Source: Phycomyces blakesleeanus NRRL 1555(-) (lineage: Eukaryota; Mucoromycota; Mucoromycetes; Mucorales; Phycomycetaceae). From it: a stretch of 64,000 bases of DNA. The position numbers and the translations under genes are program-made. The notes beneath the pieces were generated by a model. It did not search any database, was not told the DNA's origin, and worked only from the letters and a program-made list of their open reading frames with translations. Position 1 is the first letter of the stretch. Every line of letters starts with the position of its first letter. The DNA is taken from positions 1,178,001 through 1,242,000 of the forward strand of contig NW_017265140.1 of NCBI RefSeq assembly GCF_001638985.1, written 5' to 3'. Positions 1 through 12,350 of this stretch are shown piece after piece.

Positions 1-36
1 CACAATTATATATTATTTATGTTTAACTCGGGTCCA

Positions 37-325
37 GGGCACATCAAATCCCCGCCCATTACACCAAGTATGGCAAGTGAGATGAACCATCCCATCGGCA
101 GCAAAACCCCCGTGCGTATATCTTATTATAAATTATTTATATACGTTATATATATATAAAATACAGAATTTATTTATATTATCTGTTTAATTTGTGTCTA
201 ATTTTTTTTTGTGTTTTTGGATGTGGTGTAATTAGCATGCATTACAACACTTTAATCGTCTTTGTCTTTTTTCTTTCTTTCAATAAAAGGTCAAATTAAC
301 CTATATTACTTTCTCCCTGTATTAA
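37..325 (+). CDS. possible 3' end of an unidentified gene
   Basis: At the left edge a short plus-strand frame rich in Ser-Pro and Thr-Pro (reading SPPITPSMASEMNHPIGSKT) runs to about 108. There it meets a donor-like GTGCGT. A long pyrimidine tract ends in AAAAG at 285-289, and joining 108 to 290 keeps the frame and stops at 323-325. The proline-rich composition is what makes me suspect coding sequence. The minus strand is also open here for about 30 codons, so the strand is not certain. The product is not recognised and most of the gene would lie outside the window. Confidence 0.25.
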
Positions 326-484
326 TACTTCTCCCTTTACTTCCATACACTCTAAATCTCCCTCATTGTCCTTGTTCCTTCTTGATTTCTCTTGTCTTTG
401 AAATAAGCATTAGTATTATTTATATTATCAATGTACTTTTGCAGATAATATAAACCAACCAGCTCCAACATCAATGATAATGCT

Positions 485-526
485 TTATTTTATTTTATTT
501 TATTTTATTTTATTTTATTTTATTTA
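485..526. repeat. (TTTTA)n microsatellite at the 3' end of RPB6
   Basis: About eight perfect TTTTA units abut the RPB6 stop codon and would lie in its 3' UTR on the minus strand. Simple slippage repeat. Confidence 0.9.
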
Positions 527-1287
527 TTCGACAATCAAATCCTTGACGTTCCAATCTTCATAGGTACCGTCGGGCATAAACCGCCGGACAATCAAAGGAA
601 TCTTCTTTTCTCTGAGTTCCTTCATAGCAATAACCAAAGGATCGGACTCACCATCCAATTCAACCATGACAGGAGCATTCAAACTTAATACCAAAAAAAA
701 AAGTCAATACAAATAAAAGAAAGTAAATGAACAATTATGGTTGTACCTGATCTGAAGTGCGCGAGTACCAAGAATTCTTGCTCTTTCGTACTTTGTCATA
801 TAAGGAGTGGTATGCTTGTCCTTATTCTCGACAGCATCTCTGGGAGTCTCGCCCTGACCAGCGATAGTCTCCTCGAGAATCATGATCGTGTCTTGTTCGG
901 GCCCATCCTCAGGGATTCCATTCACATCATCCATAGGTTCATCCATAAAGTCCATCTAATCACAATACCATTCGTCATTCCAAACAAGACATTATAGATT
1001 GATTGAATATATGATTATACAATGTGTACTGTATACTCTTATACATTCACATCATTACATCATGTACTCTTTTGTATATGATGTATAGTGATAATCTCAA
1101 CTTACTGGGTTGGCATCGTCCTCGTAACTATAAAAGTAAATAGAATAATAAAGACAATTGTTTTAATTAATAAGACTATTATTTTTTGGGTGGTTATTCT
1201 ATAATGTCATATATATACATGTATTAGATAATAAAAAACAAGAAAAGATACTTGCTCGTATCCATTGTGGCCTTCGTTGTCAGACAT
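524..1287 (-). CDS. RPB6: RNA polymerases I, II and III shared subunit Rpb6 (RPABC2)
   Basis: Rpb6 is the common clamp-side subunit of all three nuclear RNA polymerases (the omega homologue). The exon at 747-about 960 encodes an acidic N-terminal tail followed by the hallmark [20 protein letters not shown]; the last exon, 524-683, encodes [16 protein letters not shown], the [14 protein letters not shown] core and the C-terminal PDGTYEDW. The introns are short, with GTACAA...TTAAG before the last exon. Two small 5' exons (about 1106-1127 and 1252-1287) supply the start, which is ambiguous. ATG at 1285-1287 ([12 protein letters not shown]) needs the second of two acceptors for exon 2, while ATG at 1263-1265 fits the first acceptor (TATAG). 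Either way the protein is about 130-135 residues, normal for fungal Rpb6. The family call is secure; only the first dozen residues are open. Confidence 0.93.
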
Positions 1288-3136
1288 TATTTATATATAT
1301 CTATATATATTAAAGCAATCAACAAAATTGACAAAATTGATGCAAGAATGTTTGCTGGTCTTGCTAAGCCTTTGTGTGACTGCGGTGCAGGGAAATAAAT
1401 CTCTCTAGAGGATTTACTTGAGTTTAGGGTTGTCTTTCTATATATATATTTTTAAACATCAGACACACACTTGTATATCTAATTATATAATAAGATACAC
1501 GCGTATGAATATACAAATACAAATATATCTTTTTTGTAAAATTATATGCTTGTAACACGAATATTAAGCAAGTCATGAGACATATAAATAAAATATAATA
1601 GAGAAAGAAAGTAGTAATAGGAACAGAGACCAAGGCCAAGGGAATCAAGAGAGAAACCAACTGAGCAAAGATTAGATCAAGTGCAATATAATATATACAA
1701 TCTTAAAGGGGGAAAAGAAGTACTAAATAAATAAATAGACTATATCGATGTATATGAAAATAACGGAAAATATATAAACTCTGGCCATACCAAGTAGCCA
1801 AAGACTATCTTTTATACTATACTACAGACAAAATGGCTTGTAATAAAGTAATAATGATCTTATAGCGGATAATGTATAGTGCGTGTGTTTTATATATATA
1901 TATAAAGTCCTTTGGCCCTTTAAGGTTGTACTTCTTCTTTGTAATAAGGATTATATAAATAATCAAAGCAAGTACATGCGTATAAACGCAATCCATTGTC
2001 TCACAAACTGTCGTCGTTACGAAAGAACTACACACCAACCAATATTACTATATATATATATATACATAGTATATAACCTCTCCTTCTCCTTCTCCTTCTC
2101 ACTTCACTTCACTTCCCTTTCCTATCATCCCCTTTATCCCCCTTTGCCCTTTTGGTCTCCCGTCAGTCCCCCCACACACACATATATAAAAATGTATGAT
2201 ATTGTAAGTTAATAGTTTCCTAAATATACACAAATAATAATAATAATAATAGTGTATATTTGTATTATAAAATTTACGATTATTAGTTTTCAGAAAATAA
2301 ATAAATAATTTTTAATTTATTAGTTGCGCCATTGATCTTTTTATATATGAATCTAATAATATTCCTTGCATATACTACCCCTCCAACTCTATCCAACTCC
2401 TCCTTATTTATCATCTTTCTATCTTCTTCTTTGTATCTTTAAAATTTATAAACCAACTCTCTAAACTCTCATCAAATCAAATCAAATCAAATCAAATCAA
2501 ACAAACAAAACAAAACAAAACAAATAAATAAAACGTTTCATGGATACAAAAGATATAATGATTTAGTGCAACAAATAAAGAGAAAGAAAGAAAGAAAGAA
2601 AAAAAGGGGGGTACACAAAGAAAGAAATAAAATAAAAGAAGAGGGTTTACAAGCGTTATTGACATGTTTTGGGTGGATATGTGTGTAATGTAATGTAATG
2701 TAATGTAGTGTAATGTAGTGTAGTGGAGTGCATTGGCTGAATTGGCTGCATTGTGTGCAGTGTGCAAAATGAATTGAAAAATAAAACAAGATAAAATGGA
2801 ATAAAACAGCAGCGGATTGTACAACAAACTCAAAAATAAAATAAAGAACAAAAAAAAAATATAAAAAAAAAATCAAATCAAATGAAAACAAAATAAATAG
2901 AAAAAATTAAACACAAAAAAAAATAGTTGGAGAAAAGGTAGGAAAAAGGGTACCTCTTTTAAATAAATATATATATCCCCCTCTTTGGATCTCTTTTGTT
3001 CTCCATTTGCAAGAAAGTTACCCGAGTGTATGTAAATATATATGTGTATAATGGAGGTGTAATTTTTGTTCTTCTTCTTTGTCTCGCTCAATTTCTTTCT
3101 TGTGTCTTGATTCTTCTCTCTCTACCTTTTTTTTTC
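1288..3136. other. intergenic region with simple repeats
   Basis: AT-rich DNA between the 5' end of RPB6 and the 3' end of the PUF gene. It holds TA runs, an (AAATC)n then (AAAAC)n run at about 2468-2525, and a (TAATG)n-like run at about 2688-2720. The frames that stay open here are low-complexity Phe/Tyr/Ile or His/Thr strings typical of repeats. No gene is supported; part is presumably PUF 3' UTR. Confidence 0.6.
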
Positions 3137-4877
3137 CTAGGAGGAGTGAGTGTTGGGTGACTCTTTAGGATCCAAGCTCAAATTAAAGTTCAATGGCAAT
3201 CCTGTGGGCGAACTTTCATCATAGACCACAACAGATCCATCGTCATTAATCGTGACTGATGAGATACCATGAATCAATTGAAATGGATTCTTCTGTCGCT
3301 GCTGTCGACCTTGCTGATGACTATTCTGCTGGATCTTTCCATAGATACGTTTTCCATATGGTGTACTACGGATCGAAGGCAAAGACGGTCTAATACATTC
3401 AACCAGCTTTTATAGAATATTTTATGCATTTTAGAAATCCAAAACCATCTGAATGTATATATATTTACCTGAACACGTTGATCTGGATCGGCATAGTCTA
3501 AACACGTCTGGATCACATAGTTTCCAAACGAATCTCTTAGCAACTGATCCATATTGGTCTTTATGGCCAACTCGGCAATCAAGAGTCTGCGTGTCTCTGG
3601 CTCAGATACACGAATACACTTTATAAATCATGATATGAATGATATTTGTGAATATGTTCAATCCAAAGTCATCACAGTTCTATTAAGACCTTTGTGTGTA
3701 TTCTGTCTTACCTTTTCAATCACATTCGAACTAAACTTCTGAACAGATAGATCACACACATGATCAAGGAACCGTCTTACAAGCCCATCCGAAAACTGAA
3801 CATCTCCTAAATCCAACACATACTGGACCACATAGTTCCCAAATGGATCCTGAACAAGAGGAAGGGCCAAGAATGTGATCACACTCACCAGTTGTTCCTA
3901 TTATCATCAGTCAATTGGTTAATTAATTAAAAAAGTATTTTAATTTAATTTAATTTAATTTAATCTAATCTAATCTAAAATATTAAACTCTACCTTTTGA
4001 TAGGGGGCTGCATGGTCAATGCATCGTTGCAATACACAGCATCCATGCCTGTGTGTGGCGACCTTTATACAACTCGCACTCACAGCATCATATATAAACT
4101 GGTTGTTTTCGGCAGACAGGCGATGGAGGCATTTTTGAATAACATGGTTTCCATTAAGGTCCTTGATCAAAGCAACCACATTTGGAGCCAATGCAGCTGT
4201 CACAGCCTGGATCTACAACAACAACAACAGCAACAACAGATAATAAATAAGAAAAAGAAGAGTGGAAGCAATTAATTATTTAATAATTAATAATATATAT
4301 ATATATATATAAACAGGTATATTTCTAAATTTTACTATCAACTTACTTGTTCGGGAGTCACCAGAAACTCAATCAACTTTTGAACTGCTCTGGTTCCATG
4401 CATGTTTAAAGAGATACTGAGCAGTTCTGGAGCAATAATGGTGACAATGATGCCACGCTGTGTATTACTGCATCGTTCCAATAGTTTTTGACATAGATAG
4501 TTTCCAAATGGATCTAAAGATGTATATTTATATAAAAGTTTTTTTTTTAAAAAAAAAAAAAAAGATATAAAGAAATAAATTACCTGTCATGAGCTCAACA
4601 AAATGTGAGTGAATTTCATCAAATATCATCTCAAGATTCTGTCCATTTGGTTCTTCGAGTTTCTTTTGCAGGAATCGACAGCCATTCTGGTCTTTGCAGA
4701 TCTCATACAAGCTACCCTGAAAGTCTTCAAGAGACGCGCCCGAGAACCGATTGGGCTCTTGTTCACTTGTTTGAGACCGCCTTTGAGATACCGGACTATT
4801 GATACTGCTGCTATTGCTATTGCTATTACCATTACTGTTACTGTTACCATTACTACTGCTACTGCTACTACTACTAC

Positions 4878-4916
<39 letters not shown>

Positions 4917-7900
4917 TAATAATAATAGAGTTGGAGATAGTACTAGTACTAGTGCCAGTATTAGTATTCGCAGTACCAAGAGCACCCATAATACTAGTGT
5001 TGTTGTTGTTGTTGTTGGTTGTGGTAATAGAAGAATTGGCAGAATTTCCATAGACAAGGGAATTCTCTAATTCGGGGTATCCAATACTATGCCTCGCAGA
5101 ACCCATTAATAGGTTTGTGGCTGACATTGTGGGTGTGGTCGGCATGGCATTTGTGGTCGTGGAATTTGATGTCTTGTCACTCATGGATGAGAGTGGTAAG
5201 GTTGGAGAGTAGATTGATGTGGTACCAATCTGGCCGAATTGAAAGGCAGGAGAGTGCACAGCAACATTCATCATCATAGGTGAATTGACACCATAATGCT
5301 GCTGCTGCTGCTGCTGTTGTTGTTGTTGTTGTTGTTGCTGGTGGTGGTGGTTATGGTGCTGTTGCTGTTGTTGTGAGTGTAGTTGATGTTGCTGCAGTTG
5401 CAGCTGCTGTTGTTGCTGTTGCAGTAAAAGCTGCTGCTGCTGCTGGATATGTTGAACATGCTGGTTATGATACTGGTGATGCTGAGATGGATTATGGTTG
5501 TGGTGGTAGATGTTAGAAGGGTTAAAAGGCAATCCAGATGGAAGGCCAGATGACGAAGATGCTGAGGATGATGATGAAAGACCAGATGAGAACCCAGACG
5601 CAGACGCATTTGCAGACGCATTTGCAGACGCAGAAACATTCGCAGACGCATTTGCAGACGCAGAAGTAGAAACAGATCCGGAAGACATATGAGTAGCTAG
5701 ACCACCTGAACCATTGGATGAGACTGGCTGGTCTGGTTGGATTGAGGACAGGGATGACATGAGAGGAAATGCTTGGGTAGAGTGGACTGACGAGCACTGG
5801 TCTCCAAGTGAGCAACAAAGATGGTTTCCGGTTTGATTGGGAGAACATTTGTCCAAGTAAGTGTTGGCCGTACTGTTGTTGCTATTAATATGATCAGAGA
5901 CGCCTGTGATTTGATTTGGATTGATATGACTATGACCATACACATGTCCATGTCCATGTCCATAAACTCCTCCTCCTCCTCCTATTAGGTTATGACTTTG
6001 AGGTTGACTCTGGACTTGGCCGTGAACATAGTTTTGGACATGGCCGTATGTTTGGGCTGTATGGCTAGTGTTGTATCCGTGGACCTGGCTTCTTACTGCG
6101 GCAGCAGAGGCAGCAGCAGAGGCAACCTGGAGATCAGAGTATGACTGGGAGGTTGCGAGTCTGTTGTTCTTTAGGCCGGTTTCGTAAGAGTTCCGGCCAT
6201 CGCTAGTCGGTGGCCAGCCGTATGAGAACCGCCGGGATGCACAAAAGGCGGCCTGAACACGGGCATGAGGTAGGTCTTCCATTGAAGGTGTTGGTGGGGC
6301 GGGGTTGTCGAGGTACTGTGTCCATGACTTGCTCCGTAGTGACTCGACACTCTTGTTCTGCCTGGCCGAGTTACGTCGTAGTGATAAGGCTAGATCTGAA
6401 TGTGCAGGAGCAAACTATAGATTTCACGCATACATAAGGTTTTATATATATATTATTTAGTGAGTGAATCAGTGAGTTGGTTTATGGATGGTGTTTTTGG
6501 TATTTGAATATAAAATAAGGGGGTGAGTGAGTATGAAAGGCTTTTTTTCTTTATAATTACTTTTTGTTAAAGAAATATAAAATAAGATGGATAAATACAA
6601 CAGATCCTCGAAAATCAATATAAATTAAAATAAAAATTCTTACAAGTCCTGCATAGCCGTCGTGCATAATTGCTGACAATTTCTCCGTTGAGCCAGTCAG
6701 GTGTCTTAGGTAATAATTGCTGTGAGAGAGGGGTGTTGTTGGTAAAGATTGATGATCTTTAAATAAATAAATAAATAAATAAATCAAATCAAATCAAATC
6801 ATTTTACACGCGTTAGTTCCTTTTTGACTACTTTTTTGTTTGCCCTATATTTTCTTTCTATTTTACTCTTACTCTATTTCTCTCTCTCTATTAAATATAT
6901 AAATATAAATAAGGGGGAGAGGGAGGGGGGGTTGAATAAAAGAAATAAATATATAAATTGATAAATTGATAAATAGAAAGAGGGGTGAATATACTATAAA
7001 TAATAAATAACAGAAAGAAGGGGTGAAATATATCTATACAGTTAAAGAGGTATATAGACAAATAGACAAATAGGTATTGTGAAATATAGAGTATAAGTCA
7101 GTGAATGAATGAATGAATAAGTGAGTGAGTGAGAGCAAGAGAAGGGGTAAAAAAAAATAGGGATGAAAGAGGGGATAAAGAGAAAAAAAATTAAAAAAAA
7201 GAGGGGGTAGTGAAGGAGTGGAAGAGGAGTGAGGAGAATATAAAGATAGAGAAGATAGAGGGAGATGAAGGGAGATGAAGGGAGATGAATGCTATATACT
7301 AGAGTCCTGTCTTTTTGGTTGGATCCAAATCAATTGAATTGAATTGAATTCAATTCAAAAAGAAAATTATTATATTTTACCTGGTCCATTTACCCCTTCA
7401 TCTTCACAGAAAAGGTGTTGACTCATCCCATTACCCTGAGTCGATGCTGATACTGGGAGTGTTTTATGATTATTGTTGTTGCTTCCAATTGTCATCCCTG
7501 CTTGTGTTACTGGTTGTTGAGGTTGTTGTTGTGGTGGTGGTGGTGGTGCTGCTGCTGCTGCGGCTGTTGATGAAGATGAAGATGCTGATAATGATGATGA
7601 TGATAATGATGATGATAACATTTGGGTATTGGTTGAATTTGGAGCTATGGTGGCTGTTGTTGCTGCTGCTGCTGCTGATGATGGTGTGGTTGAATTGGGA
7701 AGAAAATTTGGATAGCGTGTGTGCTGTATTGATCCAACATCCACACTCATTGACCGGTGTACAGGCCGATTTGAATAAAAGTCAATCAAATCCTGTTTGG
7801 GAGACATCAAACCATGCTGCCTATAAGACAATCTTTACATATTTAATATCAACAAGAATCATAGACACATACATATGTGTACGTGCACGCGTATGTGTGT

Positions 7901-8411
7901 ATATATATATATATATGGGCGTTTGTTAGTGTGAATTAATATCTATAATATTCACACACACGCACACACACACACACGTATATATACATGCACTCACATA
8001 CATATATATACATACACACACACATAGATTGTTATTCACTACATTACACTATACTATACTATAGGTGTATGTACGTATGTATGCATAAAGCGAAAAAGTA
8101 AAGGTACTTATAATATTGTTTTGGATTTTGAATTACCTTTCTTGTCCTTCAAGACGGATAGCAGTATCGAATAAAGCAGACAGGTCATCAGTGTCTGCGC
8201 AAATTGAATTGCGTCGCGATCCAGGTACTGAACGAGAAGCTGTGTTTAATATTGTCATTCCTGCTGTTGCTGAATTTGTTGTTTGAAAAGGTTCTGTTAC
8301 AAGTGTGTGTGATGTCAAGGGAAGAAATGTGTCATTGGGATGAATTGAATGAAGGTCATTACGATTGGGTTCAAATGGTGACGACTGTTGAATAGGGTTT
8401 TCCTGCGTCAT
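3137..8411 (-). CDS. PUF4: PUF-family RNA-binding protein, Puf4/Mpt5-like
   Basis: A cytoplasmic post-transcriptional repressor that binds mRNA 3' UTRs. Nine exons join in frame: 8137-8411, 7381-7820, 6644-6756, 4584-6414, 4347-4513, 3994-4212, 3712-3897, 3469-3618 and 3137-3406, giving 1216 residues. The N-terminal 800 or so residues are low complexity, with poly-Gln, poly-Asn, poly-Ser and Ala/Ser repeats. A Pumilio domain of eight repeats covers about 830-1140. The base-reading triplets, repeats 1-8, are CRQ, NYQ, TRQ, NHQ, CCQ, NYQ, SNE, NYQ. The HRHGCCVLQRC signature of repeat 5 is typical of yeast Puf4 and Mpt5. The start is the first ATG after in-frame triplet repeats upstream. A basic, glutamine-rich tail follows the domain. 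The symbol reflects subfamily resemblance, not proven orthology. Confidence 0.93.
4795..5470 (-). repeat. coding triplet-repeat tracts of the PUF gene
   Basis: Within the large PUF exon, (ATT)n at about 4876-4915 encodes poly-Asn, and mixed GCT/GTT tracts at about 5296-5340 and 5355-5450 encode poly-Gln with His. Interruptions such as GTT among GCT mean both Gln codons are used, which usually slows expansion. All keep the reading frame. Confidence 0.85.
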
Positions 8412-8424
8412 TCTTGATAACAAT

Positions 8425-8449
8425 ATTATTACCACTACGACTACTACGA

Positions 8450-8487
<38 letters not shown>

Positions 8488-8517
8488 TCTGTTGTTGCTA
8501 TTGGCTATTGGCTATAT

Positions 8518-8558
<41 letters not shown>

Positions 8559-8575
8559 TTACTCTTTTATCTTAT
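8425..8575 (-). repeat. triplet repeats just upstream of the PUF start codon
   Basis: Two (ACT)n tracts separated by (GCT)n lie within about 165 bp upstream of the PUF ATG, probably in the 5' UTR or promoter. The frame is open through part of the tract but the first ATG is at 8409-8411. Confidence 0.7.
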
Positions 8576-9657
8576 TTTAGCTTTGTTTTAAAAGTACAGA
8601 GAGAATGAGGTGAGGCAAAGGAGTCTTTTTGTAAAAAAAAAAAGGAAATAAAGAAAGAAAGAAAGAGAAGAAGAAGAAGATAAATAAAAATAAAATACAA
8701 AAAAAAGCTGTTTGTTTAGTGTACAGTAAATTAAGAAGGAATAAGAAGCATAAAATAAAATTTGAATTTTTTGTATATAAAATAAAATAGATAAATAGGG
8801 AGTGATCTATATAATTAACACACCATACACCATATAATAGACATATTTGCTGCAAGTTTTTATACATCATTAAAGCATCTGAACATTAGTATAGAAATCA
8901 GAAATCAGAAAATCAAATTTGATATCCTTCTTTAGATTTATCTATCAATATTTCCTTTTCCTTTTTATATAAAGAAATTACTCATAGAACAGATAGAGTA
9001 CAAGGTCAAAGTACAAGGTCAAAGTGATGAACAAAGAATAAAAAGGGGTGTAAAGAAGTTGTAGGGCAAGTGGATCGACAAAGTAATGATAATAATGATT
9101 ATAATAGAGCTGGATGGATTCAACAAAGATAAAGATTTCATTTTCATTTTTATCTTTCTTTTCTTGCTTTATTCTTTTTATGTTCTACCCCACCAAAGGC
9201 GATCTTTATTTTTCTCTCTCTCTCTCTCTCTCTTATATATATATAAACTTGTCTTCTCCTTGACACTACCACCCTGACTTATTGCTATTCTTCTTCTTTT
9301 GGCTGCGTTGTGCATATAATTTATGTGTGTGTTTATCATTGTTTTAAAAGGAAAGATTGAAATCTATCAAACCATATCTATATAAATAAATACATATATT
9401 AAGCAGCTATAATGTATAGGAAAATCAAGCACTGAAGAAGAATAGGATCAAGCCAGTGAATTAGGGCCCTAATAAAAAATAAATTCGCTTTCAAAGTCTA
9501 CATATATATTGTGTGTGTGCTTGTTGTACATTACACACCTTATAGCCACAGTAACCGTAATACTCATAATTCACGAGGAAAGAGTAAAAATCCCATTTTC
9601 TTTTTCTCGTGTTGACAGGGGGTCATTTATACACACACACTTGACTAAACAAGAAGA

Positions 9658-9704
<47 letters not shown>

Positions 9705-10027
9705 AAGAAGATCAAAAAGAAGATCAAAAAGAAGATCATAAAAAAAAGGATTTAATACTCATTTTAAGAATTAACCTCCTCACTCTTTTTCACCTTATTA
9801 ATCATTTCATCAACTAATCAACTCTCCACCTTTTTTTATATATCACATTCTCAAATTCAGATAAACACACTTTCCAAGTCTACATTTCATATTCACTATA
9901 GTCTACACTATATATAAAAAAAAGGGGCGATTTTAGTGAATCGTTGCTAGTTTTCTAGGGTTTAAAGTGTGTTATATGGTTGAATTTTATTAATTATGCA
10001 CCAATTTCTCTCTCTCTCTTATATGCA
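8576..10027. other. intergenic region upstream of the PUF gene
   Basis: AT-rich DNA with A-rich and TC-rich runs, including (CT)n at about 9214-9233 and a hexamer array at 9658-9704. No convincing coding frame or RNA gene. It presumably contains the PUF promoter, but I cannot name a specific element. Confidence 0.5.
9658..9704. repeat. (AGGTCA)n hexanucleotide array
   Basis: Seven perfect AGGTCA units in tandem, followed by a degenerate AAGAAGATCAA triplicate to about 9740. Related AAGGTCAAAGT copies appear at about 9000-9025. Confidence 0.9.
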
Positions 10028-10264
10028 TTACACTTTTTTACGCCACCGTGTTTTTGCAGTCAATACAAAAACATCTTTTTCTAACTTCTTCAACCCAGTA
10101 CAAGAATTAAAGCCAATAAAATTATTCAAATCTAATAGCTTACCAGCAGTACCTTGGGTGAATCGTAGGCGGTAACCAGGAGAAAATATTTTCATCTTCT
10201 TTGAATTCTTGTCAGCCTTTGTCTCAAACGACCACCCTTCTAAAAACCTTCTTCTGATTGTCTT
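10028..10264 (-). CDS. possible truncated gene end, unidentified
   Basis: A minus-strand frame from about 10264 reads FLEGWSFETKADKNSKKMKI then a basic stretch, ends at 10144 with a clean GTAAGC donor, and continues in frame after an AAAAAG acceptor into a terminal exon at 10028-10074 ending TAKTRWRKKV. Split-codon phase (1 then 2) is preserved across the 69-nt intron, which supports real coding sequence. CpG dinucleotides are retained here, unlike in the neighbouring DIRS relic. No domain is recognised. The upstream part of the gene is missing or replaced by transposon debris; it could instead belong to that element. Confidence 0.3.
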   Translation of the reverse strand, partial: KTIRRRFLEGWSFETKADKNSKKMKIFSPGYRLRFTQGTAGKLLDLNNFIGFNSCTGLKKLEKDVFVLTAKTRWRKKV

Positions 10265-10325
10265 CTAATACGTCCAATCTGAATAACGCGGGCAAACCTT
10301 TCAGGTATAGTGCCATTAAATAGGA

Positions 10326-10605
10326 CAGTTGACGAAGTGAAGACGAAAGATGTGGTACAGGCTCTCCAAGCTGCACTTTTATTTCTTTTTTGAAAATATA
10401 TAAATTAATAAGGCTATCATTCCCCTTGTTCCTCATATCCTTCCATGCTAAACTAGTCATATTTGCTGCTATTGATGCGGTAATTGGGGAGGTAAAATGT
10501 CTAATACGTATACGGAAAATAATAAATAATAGTCCAAATGGTAATAGTCTTGAGTACCAGCGGCAGGTAGCTACCACATCTTTTGTCTTCACTTCGTCAA
10601 CTATC
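10326..10605. repeat. inverted repeat beside the DIRS relic
   Basis: The sequence ACGAAGTGAAGACGAAAGAT at about 10331-10350 reappears inverted, with a mismatch, at about 10577-10600. The arms are about 30 nt with roughly 220 nt between. DIRS elements end in inverted or split repeats, so this may mark the end of the relic at 10.6-12.35 kb. Confidence 0.5.
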
Positions 10606-12350
10606 CCCATTGTATGTCTTGCTTAACACAATTGGTGTTGACTCTGTTACGACTACATATGTGGTACTATTCTCAGTACTAGACACAAATATGGCTTCGG
10701 TAATCTGCGCTCCTCTGGAATGTTATTCATTTGGCTTAAAGTAGTTTTGGTCAAATGCATTAGCCGCCAAACTCAAATTGGCATGCCATTTGACTTCTTT
10801 TGCTTGTATTCCTTACAGTATTGCGTGAGTACTTGCAGCTGATCTTGTGGAGTGTGCTGTCTATTTTTTGGTATCAATCTCTGCTTCTTTCAAGATCTTG
10901 GTCACCCAGTTGGCTACTGTTGTCGGTTTATCCGAGCCAATGATCCCAAGAAAAGAGTGTGGTCTATATCCAACTTCTTCCTAGCCATAGCTGTTCTTTT
11001 CACAAACCAATTCAAGATCAAAACTAGGCAGACTTCTGAAGTGCGAATAGTTTCTAACTTTGAGGACTTGGCATGAGCCTCTTATGGCTTCTATGCAAAC
11101 AACATAACTCCTACTAGTTCCAGACTCTCATTGTACTGTAGCTTAACATCTTAAGACTGTAGTCGGCCTATATCCGATCTAGGTCGCCACATTGTTACTA
11201 GACACAAAAGCATAACAATCTTTTCTTGTAGTTTTCCTAAAGCAAGAATCTCACTTGATCCCCAAGATTCCAATAACTGTAACACTGGTTGCACATCCCA
11301 TGTTTTGGTACTGATATTGGATAATTTAAATGTTGTTTTTTTCTTTGCTTTAAAGACATTTTGAATCAGAAGATAATCTGCTAGTATAATTTCAGTAGGA
11401 TGAGTTATGCGACATGCAGATCACAGAGATGACCTTGCTACGTTTATTGTTTGGGATGACTGATGCTTTATTGATAGAAGGTATTGTACTACTTGGATTG
11501 GTTGATATTCTTCTGATATTACTTCTGACATTTAGTGTGCTCATCATTTGATCCATCTCTTCCATTTACTATCATATATTCTTTCCATGCTACTTCTGAT
11601 GGACTTAGACAGGAAATCAATAATCTCTTCGTCCAGTCAGTTTATCTCTTGCTTTTTGTGAATAATGTCTATGCACTTAGAGATTATGTCCGGTTTATTG
11701 GAATGTGCATCAGTAGAGAAATGCTCATCTGTAGAAGTGTTGGTCACTAAAATTAGATAGGCCAATTTGGGGCTACTAAAACCGCTTCCTTCACCTTCTG
11801 TTTCCGGATTCGTTGCAGTACTTTGGTGATCAACTTCTACAATAAGTGCAAGTATAGTTCTACCTGTGACCAGTTTTGATAAAATACATCTTGAGCTTTT
11901 GCTGCTGGATCCGGAAATAAGTTACAAAACCTTGGTAGCTTTATATTGCACTGTGCTGCAAACGCACCTATTATCATTTTACATCTCAATTGTTGTTGAA
12001 TCTGGCAGAACTATGTCTGTGGTATAATTCACTCATAAATAGGTGTTGCTTGTCAACTGAGACGATTAGATGTTATATTGTTTACTCCAGCTATGCAATG
12101 ATACTATACAATGAGGTTATGACTTTTGGATATATGGTATATCTTTTGAGTCAGTTGTTGTAGTATTGCTGATATGGTTTCTTCTTATTTATGGGTATAT
12201 TTTAGTGCTGTTCTGCTGTCCGGATATATCATTAGATAGCTTGTTAATAGAGTCGAACTTCTTCCTGCCAAAATTAGCAGTCGTTTATTTTTGCCGCTGG
12301 AATTATTTCATTGACTTAGGACTAGGCTATGATTGTGGCAATTATTTGTT
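10600..12350 (-). pseudogene. DIRS-type retrotransposon relic: RNase H plus tyrosine recombinase
   Basis: Read on the minus strand with several frame changes, about 12250-11760 gives the RNase H region: YPDSRTALKYT, then GVNNITSNRLS, EWIIPQT, and LPRFCNLFPDPAAKAQDVFY. About 11180-10640 gives a tyrosine recombinase: TVANWVTKILKEAEIDT, the HxxR box in AHSTRSAASTHAI, then KWHANLSL and FDQNYFKP carrying the candidate catalytic Tyr. This RNase H to recombinase order is diagnostic of the DIRS order. Stops and frameshifts interrupt both, so it is dead. The reverse transcriptase is absent here but a fragment lies at 21.3-21.8 kb on the same strand. Confidence 0.75.

Noticed and set aside
262..453. 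Hydrophobic 63-codon plus-strand frame resembling a small membrane protein
   Set aside because: T-rich, AT-biased sequence downstream of the edge gene; no support beyond being open.
2492..2891. Open minus-strand frames of about 120 codons rich in Phe, Leu and His-Tyr-Ile-Thr repeats
   Set aside because: They are translations of A-rich and TAATG-type simple repeats with no domain; frames overlap and none has plausible composition.
4609..5070. Plus-strand and alternate-frame open frames across the PUF repeats (poly-Leu, poly-Ile)
   Set aside because: Shadows of the triplet repeats encoding poly-Asn and poly-Gln in the true minus frame.
10120..10200. A tRNA-like fold near AGTACC...GGTAACC
   Set aside because: No T-arm GTTCGA-type loop or acceptor pairing; the interval fits a spliced exon better.
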